Assembly (NCBI GenBank): GCA_034399355.1
Contig: JAXMMT010000031.1
Coordinates: forward strand, 1 to 16,290
Origin: UBA2279 sp034399355
GTDB lineage: Bacteria; Actinomycetota; Coriobacteriia; Anaerosomatales; Anaerosomataceae
DNA: 16,290 nucleotides
Reading direction: 5' to 3'
Below are positions 13,052 to 16,290 of this stretch, one piece after another (positions within the stretch are counted from its first letter, which is position 1; each line of letters opens with the position of its first letter). The translations under genes and the position numbers were made by a program. The notes under the pieces were generated by a model that was not told the origin of the DNA, searched no databases, and saw nothing but the letters and a program-made list of their open reading frames with translations.

Positions 13052-13723
13052 ATGACACGCCAACGCAGCCTCTTCGAGATCGTGGGGCCCGTCATGATCG
13101 GCCCCTCGTCGAGCCACACGGCAGGCGCCGCCCGTCTCGGCGGGCTGGCACGCGCCATCCTCGGCCAAACACCCCGTTCCGCACATATCCTGCTACACGG
13201 ATCATTCGCCACGACTGGGCACGGGCACGGTACCGACCTCGCGCTCGCCGCTGGGCTGCTCGGGTTCGCCCCTGATGATCCGCGGATCCGCGACGCATTC
13301 CCGCTGGCAAAGGCTGAAAATCTCGACATCTCCTTTGACGAAGCGGACCTCGGTGAGGTTCACCCCAATACCGCGCAGCTTGAGATGACGGATGCCGAGG
13401 GGAACGAGATGCTCGTCCGCGGCTCATCGCTCGGTGGTGGCGACGTGGTCGTCAACCTCATCGACGACTTCCCGGTCGAGATCACCGGTGAGTTGCCCGT
13501 ACTGCTCGTCGTGCATCACGACCAACCAGGCGTCGTCGCTGCCGTGACCGCACGGCTCGCGGCCGACGTCATCAACATCGCCGGGATGCAAGTATCGCGC
13601 GAGCGCCGCGGCGCGCGAGCACTCATGTTGATCGCCACCGACCAGCCGGTGCCCGAGGAGGTTGCCGCATCGGTGGCGGCCATCGACGGCGTCAGCAGCG
13701 TGCGACAGGTCCCGGCGGTCTGA
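13052..13723 (+). CDS. sdaAB: L-serine dehydratase, iron-sulfur type, beta subunit
   Basis: A 223-residue subunit of the oxygen-sensitive 4Fe-4S L-serine dehydratase, which turns L-serine into pyruvate and ammonia. The signature VGPVMIGPSSSHTAGA near the N-terminus (about 12-27) and the GTDLALAAGLLG region are typical; residues from about 148 form an ACT domain, where serine is thought to bind. The catalytic cluster cysteines belong to the alpha subunit, which is not in this window, although the two are usually adjacent. The ATG at 13052 is preferred to TTG 13034, since that TTG lies in the -10 element. It converges on the small cysteine-rich gene with a four-base gap. Confidence 0.9.
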   Translation: MTRQRSLFEIVGPVMIGPSSSHTAGAARLGGLARAILGQTPRSAHILLHGSFATTGHGHGTDLALAAGLLGFAPDDPRIRDAFPLAKAENLDISFDEADLGEVHPNTAQLEMTDAEGNEMLVRGSSLGGGDVVVNLIDDFPVEITGELPVLLVVHHDQPGVVAAVTARLAADVINIAGMQVSRERRGARALMLIATDQPVPEEVAASVAAIDGVSSVRQVPAV

Positions 13724-13727
13724 CGCA

Positions 13728-13886
13728 CTAGCCACATTTCGTCTTGCACGAACGGCACGAGCCCGCGCACGCCACGAGCTTGACCGAGTTGCAGCGTGGA
13801 CAGCGAATTCCTTCGGCGATCAGCCCGCACTGCGGGCAGCGTATGCGCGTGGCGGGCACTCGTACCGCACCCGTCTTCTCGGCCAT
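13728..13886 (-). CDS. Eight-cysteine miniprotein coupled to FeoB (52 aa)
   Basis: A 52-residue basic protein with eight cysteines: two CxxC pairs (C17/C20, C29/C32) forming a zinc-ribbon-like module, then C40, C44, C47 and C51 (spacing x3, x2, x3). No membrane helix. The ATG directly follows the feoB TAG stop with no base between, and its ribosome site (GGAGGTG) lies inside the end of feoB, so it is translationally coupled. It is not the usual FeoB-associated cysteine-rich membrane protein, which has a helix, nor a winged-helix FeoC. It may sense or deliver iron, binding zinc with the first four cysteines and Fe or an Fe-S cluster with the last four; this is inference. Confidence 0.75.
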   Translation of the reverse strand: MAEKTGAVRVPATRIRCPQCGLIAEGIRCPRCNSVKLVACAGSCRSCKTKCG

Positions 13887-15746
13887 CTAAAACACCTCCA
13901 GTACGCGGGTGAGGACGCCGCCCACCAAGAACGCTACCGTGACGGAGCCCGCGATGAGACCGGTGAGGTAACGCCAGCCGCGCTCCTTCCATATCACCAT
14001 CACGCTCGCGATGCATGGCACGAATAGTGTGATGGTCACCATGCCGACCAGCAGCTGAGCGGCGCTGAGCCCCATCGTGAAGAAGCCGGCCGCACCGAAG
14101 TCGCGCCGCACGAATCCCATGACGAACGCAGTGGCCGCCTCCTTGGGCAAATGGAGCCAGTTGACGGTGAGTGGCATTAGGGCGTCCTGGATCGAGGTCA
14201 GAACTCCGGTCACATCAAGCAATGAGATGAGCAGCGTCCCCACGAGGAAGAAGAGCGCGACTTCCTTCATGAAGTTCCATGCCTTGGTGACAGTCTTTCG
14301 CAGCACGTTATCCACCCGGGGGAACCGCAAGCTCGGAAGATCGATCAGCAGATCGGTCGACACACCCGGCGTGATCTTGTTGAGCACGGTGCCAACCGTG
14401 ACGAACACTGCTAGCAGCACCAGGAAGTAACCGGCCGCGTAGCCTGGTCCCACGCCCGCCATGAGAGCGGCGATGACCGCGATCTGCCCGGAGCATGGCA
14501 CGGCGATCGCCATCAGCGCTGTCGCGATGAACCGCTCGCGTTTGCTGCCGAGAATGCGCGTGGTGAGCGTTCCCATCGTCACGCAACCGAGCCCGAGGAT
14601 TATCGGGATGACCGCGCGTCCGTTCAGGCCGATCGCCGAAAGCGACCGATCCGCCAGTGCGGCGATTCTAGGGAGGTAGCCCGAGTCCTCCAGAAGGGCC
14701 ATGAGGAGGTAGAACCCGGTGACGAGAGGGAGGATCACGCCGACTAGGTACGTGGGAGTCATGGTAAGGACGCCGAACTCGCCGACCAGGACCGTGGAGA
14801 TGGCCGAGCCAACAGGAACGACGCTCCCGACGATACCGCGAACGAACGGCTCCCAGTACCCCTGCATCAAGCCTTCTTCGAGTACGCCGACCACGCCGCC
14901 GGCAAGCCACTGGCCAAGAATGATGTACATCGCCCAGAGCAGTAGACCGAGCAGTGGGAGGCCGGTGAGGGGGTTCATCATCGCGCGGGAAAGTCGTGCC
15001 GAGAAGCGGATGCCCTGGGTACGCTCGGTCAGCACGTGTCCCACCACGTCGTTCACGCGATCGCGACGATACACATATATGGAGTCACGCTTGTCACCCG
15101 GGAGCACGTTGTGCCGCTCGGCCACGACTTCGTCGCCTTCGAGCACCATCAGCGCCTCAGCACGCGAACCGACGCGCGCGATCATCAAGGTGAGTTCTTC
15201 TTCAAGTTCGAACGCAGCATGGCCGACACGTGCGCGATCGAGCGCCGAGACGAGTTCGGGTATGCCCGTGCCTTTGGTCGCCACAGTCTCGAGCACAGGC
15301 ACGCCGAGAAGGTCTTCAAGCAGGTCACGGTCGATACCTACGCCGAGCGCCCGGGCCTCATCGGCCATGTTGAGCGCAACGACCATACGCTTGCCCATAT
15401 CGAGCAACTGGAGCGTGAGGAAAAGGTCGCGTTCGATGTGAGCCGCATCCACGACGTTCACCACGATGTCGGCGTCCAAGATGATGTCGCGCGCGACCGC
15501 CTCTTCGTCGTTGAACGAAGATACACCGTACACGCCCGGCGTATCGACCAGATCGCGCCCCTCGACGGCGCCTCGCGTGAGCTCCACGGTGGTGCCGGGG
15601 TAGTTAGAGACGTCAACGTAGATGCCGGTCATCGCACCGAAGACCACGGACTTTCCCACGTTGGGATTACCCGCGAGTACGACCGCCTCGACCCCCTCCC
15701 GCGCGATCAGCGAGTTGGGGCCGTGGAACTGTTCGGCCTTCGCCAC
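13887..15746 (-). CDS. feoB: Ferrous iron transporter FeoB
   Basis: A 619-residue Fe(II) uptake protein. The N-terminal G domain shows every GTPase motif: G1 GNPNVGKS (26-33), G2 PGTTVE, G3 DTPG (68-71), G4 NMAD (126-129) and G5 around VATKGTG. A helical regulatory region follows (about 165-270), then a polytopic membrane domain of about nine helices in two Gate repeats. Conserved membrane cysteines are present in GLGCVTMG, VPCSGQIAV and FVPCIASV. Length fits the shorter Gram-positive form. The GTG at 15746 directly follows the feoA stop, with no clear ribosome site of its own, so translation is probably coupled. Third in the operon is the eight-cysteine miniprotein. Confidence 0.95.
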   Translation of the reverse strand: MAKAEQFHGPNSLIAREGVEAVVLAGNPNVGKSVVFGAMTGIYVDVSNYPGTTVELTRGAVEGRDLVDTPGVYGVSSFNDEEAVARDIILDADIVVNVVDAAHIERDLFLTLQLLDMGKRMVVALNMADEARALGVGIDRDLLEDLLGVPVLETVATKGTGIPELVSALDRARVGHAAFELEEELTLMIARVGSRAEALMVLEGDEVVAERHNVLPGDKRDSIYVYRRDRVNDVVGHVLTERTQGIRFSARLSRAMMNPLTGLPLLGLLLWAMYIILGQWLAGGVVGVLEEGLMQGYWEPFVRGIVGSVVPVGSAISTVLVGEFGVLTMTPTYLVGVILPLVTGFYLLMALLEDSGYLPRIAALADRSLSAIGLNGRAVIPIILGLGCVTMGTLTTRILGSKRERFIATALMAIAVPCSGQIAVIAALMAGVGPGYAAGYFLVLLAVFVTVGTVLNKITPGVSTDLLIDLPSLRFPRVDNVLRKTVTKAWNFMKEVALFFLVGTLLISLLDVTGVLTSIQDALMPLTVNWLHLPKEAATAFVMGFVRRDFGAAGFFTMGLSAAQLLVGMVTITLFVPCIASVMVIWKERGWRYLTGLIAGSVTVAFLVGGVLTRVLEVF

Positions 15747-16049
15747 CTACGCCACGTCCTGCCCGAGGCGGCGGACCCGTATGCGTCGTGCAAGGTGACG
15801 ACCGACCGCGATCTCCTGGCGTCCGCTCCGCAACACGATAGGGCCGGCCGGAACGCGGGTCACACATGAGACGTGCGCTCCTTCGGCCATGCCGAAGCGC
15901 AGCGCGTGCATCCGAGCGCGCTCGTCACCTATCTCGAGGATCTCGAACTCATCACCCGGGAACGTCTGGTCCAGCGTGACTTCGCCTTCCCGCAGTGGAG
16001 TCCGGCGCATCCACTGTCTGCGTCCGCGACCATGTCCGCGTCCTGGCAT
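15747..16049 (-). CDS. feoA: FeoA domain protein
   Basis: A 100-residue cytoplasmic partner of FeoB. After an Arg- and Gly-rich N-terminus (about 1-20), unusual for the family, the SH3-like FeoA core runs from 27 to the end with the characteristic ARMHALRFGMAEGAHVSCV and a C-terminal strand IAVGRHLARRIRVRRL. FeoA is thought to regulate or dock to FeoB. The ATG at 16049 has GAGGAGG five bases upstream. It is the first gene of the feo operon and touches feoB without a gap. Confidence 0.9.
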   Translation of the reverse strand: MPGRGHGRGRRQWMRRTPLREGEVTLDQTFPGDEFEILEIGDERARMHALRFGMAEGAHVSCVTRVPAGPIVLRSGRQEIAVGRHLARRIRVRRLGQDVA

Positions 16050-16073
16050 GTGAACCTCCTCGAAACCTCGTTC

Positions 16074-16087
16074 TTAGTCTCTACTAA
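16074..16087 (-). promoter_or_regulatory. Palindromic candidate iron operator before feoA
   Basis: TTAGTctctACTAA is a perfect inverted repeat with five-base arms and a four-base spacer, 25 bases before the feoA start. TTAG/CTAA arms recall DtxR/IdeR boxes, but the arm spacing differs from the 19-bp consensus. It lies just after the predicted transcription start, a repressor position. Regulation by iron is inferred. Confidence 0.4.
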
Positions 16088-16103
16088 CTTATATACCCAG
16101 CTA

Positions 16104-16132
16104 AAGCTACTACCATGCCAGTCCCCCGTCAA
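16104..16132 (-). promoter_or_regulatory. Putative feo operon promoter
   Basis: On the minus strand TTGACG (16132-16127) and TAGCTT (16109-16104) are 17 bases apart. A second -10 candidate, TATATA (16095-16090), lies downstream and overlaps the approach to the palindrome but has no good -35. The stretch around 16074-16112 is locally AT-rich. Confidence 0.45.
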
Positions 16133-16185
16133 GCACGCCCGCCGACCGCGGAAGCATCCCAAACTCGGACATTGACTAAACAGGT

Positions 16186-16235
16186 GGACTCCCCCTTCAG
16201 TGAAGTCGCTGAAACCTACCGAAGAAAGGGAGTCC
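16186..16235. repeat. Inverted repeat before the right-edge gene
   Basis: GGACTCCC (16186-16193) and GGGAGTCC (16228-16235) are perfect complements. Between them TTCAG (16196-16200) pairs with CTGAA (16209-16213). This could be the subterminal region of an insertion sequence or a hairpin hiding the ribosome site of the next gene, since the right arm overlaps AAGGGAG. The matching far end, if any, is outside the window. Confidence 0.5.
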
Positions 16236-16238
16236 GAG

Positions 16239-16290
16239 ATGATGATAGTCCGAGTTGACCTGGGTGTGGTGGAGTTCGATCTGGAAAGTG
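16239..16290 (+). CDS. 5' fragment of a possible transposon-linked gene (DUF6431-like)
   Basis: A plus-strand frame opens at ATG 16239 (or the adjacent ATG 16242) behind AAGGGAG and runs off the window after 17 codons, starting MMIVRVDLGVVEFDLES. The opening resembles the N-terminus of short zinc-ribbon proteins (DUF6431) encoded beside transposases in Actinobacteria. That match rests on memory of a short pattern and is weak. The preceding inverted repeat and lower GC content fit a mobile element. Confidence 0.4.
   Translation, partial: MMIVRVDLGVVEFDLES

Noticed and set aside
15036..15869. Long plus-strand open frame inside feoB
   Set aside because: It is antisense to the FeoB G domain and membrane domain and has no family signature.

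Overview
The window is GC-rich bacterial chromosome, densely coded and mostly on the minus strand. The gene set (PafB/PafC WYL regulators, a DUF5679 zinc-ribbon protein, FeoA/FeoB, a YgbA-type nitrosative-stress protein with a dicluster ferredoxin, and a class of L-serine dehydratase with separate subunits) suggests an anaerobic member of the Actinomycetota, most likely Coriobacteriia or a relative. This placement is inferred from gene content and composition, not from a marker gene.

Layout, left to right. Positions 1-256 hold no supported gene, only an 11-bp direct repeat and a weak minus-strand promoter. Positions 257-4223 (minus) hold, in transcription order, a membrane M28 metallopeptidase with two large insertions, a six-helix membrane diguanylate cyclase, a DUF1461 membrane protein that continues in the same reading frame after the cyclase stop, and a 48-residue zinc-ribbon protein. 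Positions 4328-5158 (minus) hold ygbA and a ferredoxin, preceded by a palindrome matching the HcpR (CRP/FNR family) consensus. Together they look like a small nitric-oxide stress operon. Positions 5418-7175 (minus) hold two unrecognised envelope proteins, one with seven helices and one an anchored helical protein.

Positions 7176-7523 are a divergent intergenic region. It contains what looks like an unannotated small RNA gene of about 100 nt: an extended -10 promoter, a GC hairpin and a perfect 13-bp terminator stem with a T-rich tail. Then follow pafB and pafC (plus), overlapping by 11 bases, and convergently a DinG-type helicase fused to a DEDDh exonuclease (minus). The two stop codons sit symmetrically in one palindrome.

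Positions 12395-13723 hold a membrane-anchored NTF2-like protein (minus) and a divergent orphan L-serine dehydratase beta subunit (plus). Both dinG and sdaAB appear to be leaderless, with the -10 element directly abutting the start codon. Positions 13728-16049 (minus) are a ferrous-iron uptake operon, feoA-feoB plus a 52-residue eight-cysteine protein, joined with no spacing at either junction. At the right edge a new plus-strand gene starts behind an inverted repeat; it looks like the left part of a transposable element, cut by the window.

The least described items are the small RNA, the eight-cysteine FeoB partner, the doubly interrupted peptidase and the same-frame cyclase/DUF1461 junction.
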